Program-made: the position numbers and the translations under genes | The notes under the pieces: generated by a model | Told to the model about the DNA's origin: nothing | Database searches by the model: none | The model's input: the letters and a program-made list of their open reading frames with translations, nothing else | Assembly: GCF_000378145.1 (NCBI RefSeq) | Contig: NZ_KB899278.1 | Coordinates: forward strand, 1 to 64,000 | Length of the DNA: 64,000 nucleotides | DNA from: Saccharibacillus kuerlensis DSM 22868 | GTDB taxonomy: Bacteria; Bacillota; Bacilli; Paenibacillales; Paenibacillaceae | Reading direction: 5' to 3' | Part shown: one piece after another, positions 1-8,470 of the stretch | Layout of the letters: each line of letters starts with the position of its first letter | How positions within the stretch are numbered: position 1 is the stretch's first letter

Positions 1-89
1 CTCAGTTTTTCGCTGCAAACGGGCTTACCTGGCTTGCAAGGAACGAGGCCGCTGCCTCTTCCTCCTTTCAAGCTTCGCCCGTTCTTGCT

Positions 90-129
90 GACTGATAAGA
101 TCGGACAATACTGTCCGATCTTATCAGTC
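90..129. repeat. 18-bp perfect inverted repeat
   Basis: Two 18-base arms (90-107 and 112-129) are exact reverse complements around the loop ATAC. The outer part reads GACTGATAAGATCGG. No T-run follows on the plus strand, so it is not a textbook terminator. It may end transcription from a gene left of the window, or act as an operator. Confidence 0.6.
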
Positions 130-191
130 CAGTTCAGTATATTACACCTCAACAGTCAACCACAGCCATGTACCCTCACCTACCAACCCCC

Positions 192-218
192 TATAATCTA
201 AATATGTAAGCGGATTCA
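192..218 (+). promoter_or_regulatory. -10 box plus candidate CcpA cre site
   Basis: TATAAT lies at 192-197 and a cre-like sequence TGTAAGCGGATTCA at 205-218, at about the transcription start. It fits the cre pattern TGWNANCGNTNWCA with one mismatch. No convincing -35 box is visible. A cre at the start of a sugar ABC operon would place it under glucose repression. Confidence 0.4.
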
Positions 219-293
219 ATAAATCAATGTTTCCGACGTGTCATTCTAGTCCTCAGCTTTATTATTCAAGTTTGTATCTGGATTCATCATACG

Positions 294-381
294 CATTCAG
301 ACTCAGCTTCATTGTGCCGACTCAGACTCATCGTACACATTCAGACTCAGCTTCACCGTGCCGGCTCAGACTCATTATTCA
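294..381 (+). repeat. 44-nt imperfect direct repeat in leader
   Basis: The units 294-337 and 338-381 are close copies, each beginning CATTCAGACTCAGCTTCA. Degenerate CAGACTCA words continue to about 455. The repeat lies in the presumed 5' leader of the sugar-binding protein. No stable hairpin is obvious, and the open frames through it look like repeat translations. Confidence 0.55.
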
Positions 382-477
382 GATTCACACTGGGATTCAT
401 CGTTCAGACTCGGATTCAGATCAATCATCTAGACTCAGACTCATCATTCAGATCCATCATTCACAGGGGGCGATATT

Positions 478-1800
478 ATGAACAGAAAAACAAGTAAATT
501 TGCAGCAGGACTGCTGGGAGGGCTAGTCGCCATCTCGCTGACGGCATGCGGAGGCAACGCTTCTCCGGGAGGTTCGACGGCAGCAGGCGGAAGCGGGAGC
601 AGCAGCGGAGGAAGCGGGTCAACCATCGAATTGGCCATTTCCAAAAGTTCGCAGGACTCCATATTTGTGCAGCAGGATCTGCTCGATGGTTTCGAGGAAG
701 AAACAGGCATTAAGGTTAATCTGCAGCTCCTCCCGGCTGAACAAACGGCGACCGTACTTCAAACGAAGCTCGCAGTCGACGAGACGCCGGATATTGTCCA
801 ATACAACCTGGCCAGCGCGACAACGGACCTTAATCTGGAGCGCAACTTCGAGATCCTCGACGATGAGCCTTGGGTGAGCCGATTGGAGAACAAGGAAGTG
901 CTCTCCGCTTACGGACATGTTTACAGTTTCCATCTTAGTCAGGATACCGGCATGCAGGGCGTCGTTTATAACAAAGACATGTTTGAAGAGCTTGGCTTGA
1001 CCGTTCCAACGAACTTTGAAGAGTTCCTCGCAGTATGCGAGAAGATCAAAGCTGCAGGCATCACACCGGTATTCATGCCGTTCAAGGACAACTGGGCCGC
1101 CAACGTTTGGCCGGCTGCCGCTTTTGCGGATTATGCGGAAAAGAACGATCCAACGCTCTTCGAAGATATTAACTCCAACAAGAAGAAATGGTCCGAAATA
1201 CCGGCTTTCGCAGACATCCTGCAGCAGCAGTATGAAGTTTACGAAAAAGGCTATACCAACGGCGATATCCTGAGCGACAGTTATGATATGGCGGTAGGCA
1301 AATTCCTGAATAAAGAAGTCGCAATGATGTTTATGGGAGATTGGCTGATCCAGAACGTGAATGACAATGATCCGTCTATGAATCTGGGCGTATTCCCGAT
1401 CCCTTATGCTCCCGATGCCAAACTGGGTGCCAGCCCGCTGGGCGGTCAGCTGTTCATTCCGAAAAAAGCCAAAAACATGGAAGCAGCCAAAAAGTTTTTC
1501 GAGTATGCGGCCCGTAAAGATGTAGCGCAAAAAATCATCGATGAACAGAAATTTGTATCAAACTTCAATGACGTGACAACACCGGAGCTGCCGGAGTACA
1601 AGCAGGAGATCGTCGACAATTACATTACACCGAAAAAAACGGTACTGACCGTAGACGCACACATGCTGGTTGACCGCAGTGAGTTGTATCGTCTGCTCCA
1701 AGACCAATTTGCCGGAGGCATTGACGCCCAGGGCGTGCTTGCCGCTTGGGACGAGAAATTCGCCCAGCTGATGAAGGACAAAGAAGTCGAAGGATTCTAA
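478..1800 (+). CDS. sugar ABC transporter substrate-binding lipoprotein
   Basis: A 440-residue family 1 extracellular solute-binding protein. The N-terminus has a basic start, a hydrophobic stretch and a lipobox (SLTAC, Cys24). A Gly/Ser-rich linker follows, then a two-lobe binding fold, so the mature protein should be lipid-anchored outside the membrane. A GGGGG ribosome site precedes the ATG. Two permease genes follow at once and no ATPase gene is present, as is common for Firmicute oligosaccharide importers that share an MsmK-type ATPase. The substrate cannot be read from the sequence; a sugar or oligosaccharide is inferred from the family and from a cre-like site upstream. Confidence 0.88.
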   Translation: MNRKTSKFAAGLLGGLVAISLTACGGNASPGGSTAAGGSGSSSGGSGSTIELAISKSSQDSIFVQQDLLDGFEEETGIKVNLQLLPAEQTATVLQTKLAVDETPDIVQYNLASATTDLNLERNFEILDDEPWVSRLENKEVLSAYGHVYSFHLSQDTGMQGVVYNKDMFEELGLTVPTNFEEFLAVCEKIKAAGITPVFMPFKDNWAANVWPAAAFADYAEKNDPTLFEDINSNKKKWSEIPAFADILQQQYEVYEKGYTNGDILSDSYDMAVGKFLNKEVAMMFMGDWLIQNVNDNDPSMNLGVFPIPYAPDAKLGASPLGGQLFIPKKAKNMEAAKKFFEYAARKDVAQKIIDEQKFVSNFNDVTTPELPEYKQEIVDNYITPKKTVLTVDAHMLVDRSELYRLLQDQFAGGIDAQGVLAAWDEKFAQLMKDKEVEGF

Positions 1801-1901
1801 TACGCTGCAGTACCGTTTCAAATTTCGTTCAATAAAGACGTCCGAAGGACGGGGGCCGGTCGTTCGGTCCCCTGTTCTCTCGCGCACTGGAGTGTGAAAA
1901 G

Positions 1902-2774
1902 ATGAAAATATCGAGAAAACTGTACTCCTATTACTTGGTCTGGCCTGCCCTGCTGATCTACTGCGTCTTTTTCGTTCTTCCCGCTATTATCGGGCTGTTC
2001 TACTCATTCACGGACTGGCGGCTGGACCGGGTTGGCATCAAGTTCATCGGCTGGGAAAACTTCGAACGCATTTTTACCGACAAAACGCTGCTGCTCGCGA
2101 TCAAAAACACGCTGATCTTCGCAGTCGCTACCGTAATCGGTAAAAATCTGATCGGTCTGGCTCTCGCAATCGGATTGAATATGAGACTCAAATCCCGCAA
2201 TATGCTCCGGGCTATTTTTTACTCTCCATCTATTCTCAGCGTACTGGTCATTAGCATTGTATTTACGCCTATGCTGCGCTCGGAAGGCACGATCAACCGG
2301 ATCTTTGAATCGCTCGGCCTTGATTTCCTGAGTCAGAACTGGCTGACCGATCCGCAGATCGTCATCTGGACCGTAGCCGCAGTTTCGGTCTGGCAGCACG
2401 CCGGTTTTCAGATGGCAATCTACCTGGCTGGTCTGCAGTCCATTTCAAAAGACTACTATGAAGCCGCTACCATTGACGGAGCCGGTGCCTGGAGAAGCTT
2501 CCGCAGCATCACCATTCCTCTCCTACTGCCTGCGATCAATATTAACTTGATGCTGACCCTGATCGGCGGTTTGAAAGTCTTTTCCGAAGTATTCGTTCTT
2601 ACCGGCGGCGGACCGGGCAATGCTTCCCAGGTCGTCGGTACAATCATTCTGCGTTCATTCGGCGAAGGCAGCTGGGGGCTAGGTACGGCGGTCAACACGC
2701 TGTTATTCGCAGCAGTAACGATTATCGCCATACCGCTGCTGATCTTCATGCGCCGCAAGGAGGTATCCGAATAA
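1902..2774 (+). CDS. sugar ABC transporter permease (MalF/UgpA type)
   Basis: A 290-residue integral membrane protein with about six hydrophobic segments, the first at residues 13-33. The EAA loop that contacts the ATPase is visible near residue 190 (EAATIDGAGAWRSF, then IPLLLP). Length and layout match the MalF/UgpA subunit of carbohydrate importers. It follows the binding-protein gene by about 100 bases, and its stop codon overlaps the next start by one base (TAATG), which argues for translational coupling. It should pair with the next permease to form the channel. Confidence 0.9.
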   Translation: MKISRKLYSYYLVWPALLIYCVFFVLPAIIGLFYSFTDWRLDRVGIKFIGWENFERIFTDKTLLLAIKNTLIFAVATVIGKNLIGLALAIGLNMRLKSRNMLRAIFYSPSILSVLVISIVFTPMLRSEGTINRIFESLGLDFLSQNWLTDPQIVIWTVAAVSVWQHAGFQMAIYLAGLQSISKDYYEAATIDGAGAWRSFRSITIPLLLPAININLMLTLIGGLKVFSEVFVLTGGGPGNASQVVGTIILRSFGEGSWGLGTAVNTLLFAAVTIIAIPLLIFMRRKEVSE

Positions 2775-3604
2775 TGAACTATACCCGTCAAATGGCTTGG
2801 CGCAATTATATCGTCGAAGGGTTCCTGCTTCTGGCGTCGCTGATTATCATTCTGCCTATGTTGATTATGATTTTCGGCAGCTTCATGAACAATATCGAAG
2901 TATTGAAATTCACGCTGCGGCTGCCGAGCGAATGGCACTTTTCCAACTATGCTACAGTATTCCGCGAAGGCGGGTTAGCCCGGGCGTTCTGGAACGGCAT
3001 GCTGATCACTGGGGTCTCCTGTGTGGCAAATATTGTTACTTCCTCGGCCGCAGCATTCATTCTGACTCGCCGCGAGAGCAAGCTGTCGAACTTTCTTTAT
3101 ATGTTCTTTTTCATGGGTCTTATCGCACCAATGTCCGTTATTACCACCATTCGCGTTGTGCAGTGGCTCGGTTTTTACGGCAGTATCTCAAGTGTCATCT
3201 TGATCTATGCTTCGCTCAATACGGCGTTCAGCGTCTTCCTGTACAGCGGATTTATTCGTTCTATTCCGAAAGTGCTGGACGAAGTGGCTTTTCTCGAAGG
3301 GGCAGGCACACTCAGCGTGTTTTTCAAAATTGTGACCCCATTGATTCTTCCGGTCAACGCTACAGTAGCGATTATGGTCTTTATGTCGGTCTGGAACGAT
3401 ATTACGATCCCGCTCTATTTCCTGACCGACAGCTCCGATTGGACCATGCCGCTCTCGGTTTATAACTTCTACGGAAAATTCAGCCGCGACTGGAACCTGA
3501 TCTTTGCCGATCTCGTCTTGACGTCGCTGCCGGTATTCATTCTGTATCTGTTCTGTCAGAAGTACATCATCAGCGGGCTGACAGCCGGTGCGGTAAAAGG
3601 CTGA
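2774..3604 (+). CDS. sugar ABC transporter permease (MalG/UgpE type)
   Basis: A 276-residue membrane protein with about six hydrophobic segments. Its EAA loop (EVAFLEGAGTLSVF, then TPLILP) lies near residues 176-198. This is the expected MalG-type partner of the permease just upstream. The start overlaps the upstream stop by one base, and an upstream AAGGAGG lies inside the preceding gene. The operon ends here, and a hairpin terminator follows about 80 bases later. The ATPase subunit is not encoded in the window next to it. Confidence 0.9.
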   Translation: MNYTRQMAWRNYIVEGFLLLASLIIILPMLIMIFGSFMNNIEVLKFTLRLPSEWHFSNYATVFREGGLARAFWNGMLITGVSCVANIVTSSAAAFILTRRESKLSNFLYMFFFMGLIAPMSVITTIRVVQWLGFYGSISSVILIYASLNTAFSVFLYSGFIRSIPKVLDEVAFLEGAGTLSVFFKIVTPLILPVNATVAIMVFMSVWNDITIPLYFLTDSSDWTMPLSVYNFYGKFSRDWNLIFADLVLTSLPVFILYLFCQKYIISGLTAGAVKG

Positions 3605-3686
3605 TCGCCGCTTTCGCGCCTGAATTGACTTGAATAAACTTGCATATGTGATTTTAATAAAAGAATAAAAAGAGAAAGGAAAAGGA

Positions 3687-3720
3687 AACAAGCCCCGATC
3701 TGCGGATCGAGGCTTGTTTT
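3687..3720 (+). terminator. terminator of the sugar ABC operon
   Basis: Arms AACAAGCCCCGATC (3687-3700) and GATCGAGGCTTGTT (3705-3718) pair with one mismatch around TGCG, and a short T-run follows. The A-rich left side would also allow use from the minus strand. Confidence 0.7.
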
Positions 3721-3835
3721 GAGTATGAGTTTGCATAATTGATGGATTAGCCCAATCTACCGAAGGCTGAATCTGGGTGTTTTCCGAACCACTGCCTTAA
3801 AGAGAATCAAGCAGATGTTCCCCTATTCGCTCATA

Positions 3836-5017
3836 TTATTCATTTTTGAATAACACTTCTGCTACCAGATGTGCTGCACGATCCGTACTCAGCTCACCTA
3901 ATCCGATCATCTGCTTGATCTGACCCGCGAAGCTGACTCCCCGGTTGGACAGAATCACAAAGCCGGACTGCAAATCCCGATTGAATGCTGCAAAGCTGCT
4001 CGATCCATAAGTCGCACCGTTATGCCAATGCGTAACGGTACCGTCTTTTCGCATGGAACGCATCCAAGCGTAACCGATCCCTACTCCTTTGGAGGGAGCG
4101 ACGGAAGCCTGCTCATTCTGGCATGCCAGCAGCGAAGACTCAAACGATGCAGCCGCCGGATGTTGGCCAAGCTGTGCTTCCAGGTACGTCAGCATGTCCC
4201 GAGCCGTAGAGCGCACTGCTCCCGCACCGGCCATCGCGGAAGTGAAATCCCAGTGACGTACCGGGCGACCGCCGGGAGCAAAGCCGGGAACCGTCAAGGT
4301 GTCGGATGACGCAGGTTCGTTTCCGCCGGAAACATTTTTAGCCGCCCCACTGCCGGTAGCTTCGTTCGACGAAGAAGTGTTCGGCTGAGTCCCTTCAATG
4401 ACCGGCATAATTGTTGCGTTCATCCCGAGCGGATCGAATAGTTCCCGGCGCAGTGCTTCGTGCAGCGGCACACCGGAAATACGGCCTAAAGCCCAACCAA
4501 GCAGACCGTAACCGTAATTCGAATATTCATGCTTGGACCCGCTGCGGAATTTTTCTTCGAGTACAGCTTCAATCAGATCTTTCTCGGTATAGGCTGCGTA
4601 GGGATTAGTTTTGTCTCTTTTGGCTAAGACTTGGTTTTTCGCAAGTCGAGTCAATCCCGATGTATGCGTGGCCAGCTGCCGAAGTGTAGCCTGACGGGCA
4701 AAATCGCTGCTTTCCAGCTCGGGAATCAGCTTCGCCAACGTGTCGGAAGGCTGCCACAACCCATCCTGCTCCCCCTGCGCCAAGCGGAAAGCAGTCATTG
4801 TTTTCGTGATCGAGCCGATCTCGTACCGGGGCTCGGGCCGCTTTTTATTTTTGTTTTTGTTCTTACTTTGATTTCCCTGCTCAGTCGCATTACCTTCGGG
4901 CGTCCAAAAAAACTTCTCTCCACGGACGATCCAGGCGATCGACGGGGAATGGTTCGGCAGCGCCGACCAACGTTTAATTTTTTTATTGTTTTCCAGCATA
5001 TCTCTAACGGCATCCAT
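3836..5017 (-). CDS. serine hydrolase, beta-lactamase/PBP4 (class C) family
   Basis: A 393-residue protein with the three active-site landmarks of the class C beta-lactamase-like fold. The nucleophile motif S-x-x-K is SITK near residue 69, the Y-x-N motif is YSN near residue 166, and the KTG-equivalent is HNG near residue 332. No signal peptide is visible, so it may be cytoplasmic. Members of this family include D-aminopeptidases and esterases, and true beta-lactamase activity is not implied. There is a Lys/Asn-rich insert near residues 48-58 (KNKNKNKK) and a low-complexity Ser/Gly/Asn segment near 210-238. AGGAGGG lies 8 bases before the ATG. It is transcribed alone. Confidence 0.8.
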   Translation of the reverse strand: MDAVRDMLENNKKIKRWSALPNHSPSIAWIVRGEKFFWTPEGNATEQGNQSKNKNKNKKRPEPRYEIGSITKTMTAFRLAQGEQDGLWQPSDTLAKLIPELESSDFARQATLRQLATHTSGLTRLAKNQVLAKRDKTNPYAAYTEKDLIEAVLEEKFRSGSKHEYSNYGYGLLGWALGRISGVPLHEALRRELFDPLGMNATIMPVIEGTQPNTSSSNEATGSGAAKNVSGGNEPASSDTLTVPGFAPGGRPVRHWDFTSAMAGAGAVRSTARDMLTYLEAQLGQHPAAASFESSLLACQNEQASVAPSKGVGIGYAWMRSMRKDGTVTHWHNGATYGSSSFAAFNRDLQSGFVILSNRGVSFAGQIKQMIGLGELSTDRAAHLVAEVLFKNE

Positions 5018-5044
5018 AAGGAAAGCCCTCCTGTTCTTAATTGA

Positions 5045-5341
5045 CTACGCATGCAGAGGGCAAGTGCTGCATTGGGTCATACCATATAATAAGATCTTCC
5101 AAGCTGCAATCTTCGAGGAGATCCGAAGATGTTTCGCTTTTTCTTCATCTTTGCACTTTAGTAGAGCCGTATCGAAAATAACATCCAACGCAATGCCAAC
5201 AGGCATTCCGAGCGCCAGATTTCCGAAAATAATCCCAGCAGCATGCCGAAGGCTGTTCCGAGTGCAATTCGATGCCGATCTGTCTTTTGTCGGCTGCCTG
5301 CTCCTCTTCTCCCTGCTTGCCCGCATGACGTTACTGATCAT
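5045..5341 (-). pseudogene. glycine-zipper small membrane protein with compensating frameshifts
   Basis: The ATG at 5341 has an AGGAG site 9 bases upstream and opens a 98-codon frame. Its second half contains IIFGNLALGMPVGIAL, typical of small glycine-zipper membrane proteins of Bacilli. The preceding segment (SASNCTRNSLRHAAG) looks random, but the neighbouring frame there reads DRHRIALGTAFGMLLG, which is what the family should have. A one-base gain near 5282 and a one-base loss at the CCC run 5234-5236 would explain this. The frame stays open but about 15 residues are scrambled. It could be a decaying gene or a pair of sequence errors. Confidence 0.55.
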
Positions 5342-5503
5342 TATTCCGGCTCCTGCTCACTCTCCTTCCGGATTCCTGCCGGACAGTCCGGCACTGTCAA
5401 TCTGTCTGCTATCTTTCATGGTAAAGTAACAGGAGTCGGTTTGCAATTTTGGGCAGTAGGAGCGGTGGTTTGTCGGTGTGCTGTAACATTTTATCCCTAA
5501 CAT

Positions 5504-5547
5504 AAAAAGCCTATTTCGAATCTCCCAGGAGACGAAATAGGCTTTTT
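5504..5547 (-). terminator. bidirectional terminator after the FbpC-like gene
   Basis: Arms AAAAAGCCTATTTCG (5504-5518) and CGAAATAGGCTTTTT (5533-5547) are perfect complements with A/T runs at both ends. It lies about 120 bases beyond the stop of the minus-strand ATPase gene and can serve either strand. Confidence 0.8.
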
Positions 5548-5664
5548 ATAACGCATGGATAACAGCTTATTCAACAATCTCACACTCGATTATTGAACAA
5601 GAAACTCCATCTTCATGTAATAAACCATTAGTCATTAGTCCGTACTGAACCGCTTAGTCCGCTG

Positions 5665-6738
5665 CTAGACCTGACTAACATAACGAACATTTGTCTTCCG
5701 CTCCGCCTGAGGCAGTCTGATCGACACTTCTTCGCCCAGCTTGAACGAAGAGGACGAGATCACTTCCCACTGTCCCCGGTCGGTACGAACATCGTAATGG
5801 AATTCCTTGCCCTGGAATTGGACATTGGCAATGACGCCTCTCAGCATTCCGGGTCCAGGCTGTCCAAGTTCCAATTGATCCGGTCTGACCGGATAATGCC
5901 CGCTCTGCCGGAAGCTCTCCGCAACTTCAAGCCCTGCCCAACCGATTGCTATATTCTCGCCCTGGGGTACGAAGATGTCTTCCTGCCAGCTTCCCGGGAT
6001 CAGATTGGACTTAGAAACGAACTGCGCAACGAATTCATTCTGCGGACGCAGGTAGATGTCCTGCGGCGTCCCGCTCTGCTGGATTTCTCCGTCCTTCATG
6101 ACTACAATCCGATCAGCCATCGCAAGCGCCTCTCCCTGGTCGTGTGTCACGTATACGACAGCGGTACCGGTCGTGCGGTGCACTGACTGGATTTCTCTCC
6201 GCATGTCCATGCGCAGCATAGCATCAAGGCTGCTGAGCGGCTCGTCCATCAACAGCAGCGCCGGGCGAGCTGCGATAGCCCGGGCAATGGCGACGCGCTG
6301 TTTCTGTCCGCCGGACAATTCATGCGGCATCCGCTGCGCAAGCTTTTCCAATCCAACCAGCTGCAGCACTTCGTCGATTCTCGCCTTCTCCTGCTTCCGA
6401 ACTTCCGGCGGCGTCTGCTTGTGATTCCGAATCGGGAAACGCACATGTTCGGTTACGTTCATATGCGGCCACAAGGCAAAATTTTGGAACACCATACCGA
6501 TATGACGCTTCTCCGGCGGGAGGCTGTTCGAGGAGGAAGCGACCACTTTCCCATCTATGACGACTTCTCCGCCGGTTGGCCGCTCAAATCCTGCCAGCAG
6601 ACGCAGCAGCGTCGTTTTCCCGCAGCCCGAAGGCCCCAGAATCGCGACAAACTCCCCGTCCCGAATAGACAGATCAATAGATTTAAGCGCACGGAAATCG
6701 CCGAACGATTTCTCTACCCCTTTGATTTCAATACTCAT
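5665..6738 (-). CDS. ABC transporter ATP-binding protein (FbpC/AfuC/PotA type)
   Basis: A 357-residue ATPase. Walker A is GPSGCGKTT near residue 35, the signature LSGGQKQR is near 141, Walker B is LLLMDEP near 162, and the switch histidine is in VTHDQGE. A C-terminal TOBE-like region of about 110 residues matches importers for iron(III), polyamines, thiamine or sugar phosphates. The start overlaps the end of the permease gene by four bases. It is the last gene of the three-gene operon, so with the fused permease and the lipoprotein it should form a complete importer. Confidence 0.92.
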   Translation of the reverse strand: MSIEIKGVEKSFGDFRALKSIDLSIRDGEFVAILGPSGCGKTTLLRLLAGFERPTGGEVVIDGKVVASSSNSLPPEKRHIGMVFQNFALWPHMNVTEHVRFPIRNHKQTPPEVRKQEKARIDEVLQLVGLEKLAQRMPHELSGGQKQRVAIARAIAARPALLLMDEPLSSLDAMLRMDMRREIQSVHRTTGTAVVYVTHDQGEALAMADRIVVMKDGEIQQSGTPQDIYLRPQNEFVAQFVSKSNLIPGSWQEDIFVPQGENIAIGWAGLEVAESFRQSGHYPVRPDQLELGQPGPGMLRGVIANVQFQGKEFHYDVRTDRGQWEVISSSSFKLGEEVSIRLPQAERKTNVRYVSQV

Positions 6739-8438
6739 GACAGTCTCCCCCCTCTCCTGCGGCGCAGCATCTTCTGGGTCAAGCCAAGCAGTCCGGCACC
6801 GACAAAGATCAGGAACACGATCAAGCTGGACAGCGCGGTGGAATAGAGTGTGCTGCCCGCTTGTTCGAATCCGAAGATCGTCACGCCGATTGTCTGCGAA
6901 CCTGACGAATACAATAGAGCCGAGACGGTCAGCTCTGTCAGTGCAGTTAGAAATACGAGCAGTCCTCCGCCAAGCAGCCCGGGCAGAATCAGCGGCAGCA
7001 GTACGGACTGCCAGCGCCTGCGTGTTCCTGCACCCGACACGCTCGCCGCCTCCTCAACCGCCGGATCGATCTGCGAGAACGCCGTCACGCTCGATCGGAT
7101 CTGCAGAATAAGGAAACGGCAGACGTAAGCGATCAGCAGCAGCGTCGTCGTTCCATAGATGCCCGGATTCCAGCCTGGAAGAGGTTCCATCCAGGTCAAG
7201 ATCATCGATAAAGCGAATACGATTCCCGGCAGCGTGTAGGGCACCGAGATGGCCAATTCCGCAAGTCCGTTCATTTTGGAAGGCCGGCGCACGCGGAAAT
7301 AAGCGATAGCTGTTCCAATCAGCAGACAGATCATCAGCGCTGCAATCGACAGCATAAAGCTGTTTTGAATCGAACGCCAGGTGCTTGCATTTTCCAGCAG
7401 AATATACCGGTAATTGTCCAACGTAAGATTACTTAAGCTCAGACTGCCTCCGTAAGATCGGCGCAGCGACAGCAAGATCATCGACAGAAGCGGCACCACA
7501 CTCATCAGCAGCAGACTTCCCCAAGCGAGGGGCATGATCCACAACCGGTGACGGCCCAGAAAATAACGCGGCTGCTCGTCCGGCAGATACGTCTCACCCT
7601 GTTTGCTTTTGCGGACGCTCAACCACTGCAGCAGTGTGCCGACAATGGCAATCAGTCCAAGCACAACCGACAGCGAAGCGCCGCGGGCAAAAGCCGAAGG
7701 GCCAAATCCGATAATTTCTTCATAAATCAAAGTACTCAGCACACTGATATTGACCGGCGTGCCAAGAAAAGCGGGAATTCCGAAATTGTCGAGCGAAGCC
7801 AAAAAGACCAGCAGTCCGCCTGCGGTGATACCCGGCAGCGCCATAGGCAGGGTGATTTTGAACAGCACCTTAAGCCTTCCCGCTCCGCCCGTTCCCGCTG
7901 CCCACTCCAGATCTCTCGAAATTTTCTTAAGCACATTGACCGTGAACAGATAAACGAGCGGAAAATGATGGATACCCATCACGAAGATGATTCCGCCCAT
8001 GCTATAGACACTCCACGGACGTGCTCCCGGATCCAATACATTCAAAATTTGAGCAACCGGCCCCTGAACGCCCATAAATGAAGACCAGGACAAGGTCAAG
8101 ACATAAGACGGCAGGATAAAACACAGCAGAATCAGCAGATGCATCGCTTTCTTCCAGCGAATGTCCGTATAGGCCATCAGCCAGGCAGACGCAGTGCCAA
8201 GCAGCAGCGACAGCAGCGTCGAGCCCAGTACCATAATCGCCGTGTTCCACAGCGCGTCCCAGAACCGCTTCTGTTCCAGCAGCTCAGTGTACACGCCCAG
8301 TGACAAGCCGTTTTCCCCTTGTACACTGAGCAGAACCAGCCGGGCAATCGGCAGTACGAAGAAGAACAATACGGCAGCGGCCGTGAGCAGCATCCAAAGT
8401 TTTCGCGTGTTCATCCTACAGCTTCCTTTCCCGTTCAT
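6735..8438 (-). CDS. ABC transporter fused permease (FbpB/AfuB type)
   Basis: A 567-residue protein made of two permease halves in tandem, with about twelve hydrophobic segments. Each half carries an EAA-like loop: EWAAGTGGAGRLKVLFKITLP near residue 185 and EEAASVSGAGTRRRWQ near 475. Fused permeases of this length are typical of the Fbp/Afu ferric or sugar-phosphate importers. Two starts are possible: the ATG at 8438 with AAGGGAA upstream, or the ATG at 8414 with AAGGAAG upstream, whose N-terminus (MNTRKLWML) looks more usual. Confidence 0.9.
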   Translation of the reverse strand: MNGKGSCRMNTRKLWMLLTAAAVLFFFVLPIARLVLLSVQGENGLSLGVYTELLEQKRFWDALWNTAIMVLGSTLLSLLLGTASAWLMAYTDIRWKKAMHLLILLCFILPSYVLTLSWSSFMGVQGPVAQILNVLDPGARPWSVYSMGGIIFVMGIHHFPLVYLFTVNVLKKISRDLEWAAGTGGAGRLKVLFKITLPMALPGITAGGLLVFLASLDNFGIPAFLGTPVNISVLSTLIYEEIIGFGPSAFARGASLSVVLGLIAIVGTLLQWLSVRKSKQGETYLPDEQPRYFLGRHRLWIMPLAWGSLLLMSVVPLLSMILLSLRRSYGGSLSLSNLTLDNYRYILLENASTWRSIQNSFMLSIAALMICLLIGTAIAYFRVRRPSKMNGLAELAISVPYTLPGIVFALSMILTWMEPLPGWNPGIYGTTTLLLIAYVCRFLILQIRSSVTAFSQIDPAVEEAASVSGAGTRRRWQSVLLPLILPGLLGGGLLVFLTALTELTVSALLYSSGSQTIGVTIFGFEQAGSTLYSTALSSLIVFLIFVGAGLLGLTQKMLRRRRGGRLS

Positions 8439-8470
8439 TCGGCAGTTCCCTTACCGGATATCATCCAATT

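Noticed and set aside
619-1530. Long minus-strand frame inside the sugar-binding protein gene
   Set aside because: Shadow of the real gene; no ribosome site and no protein features.
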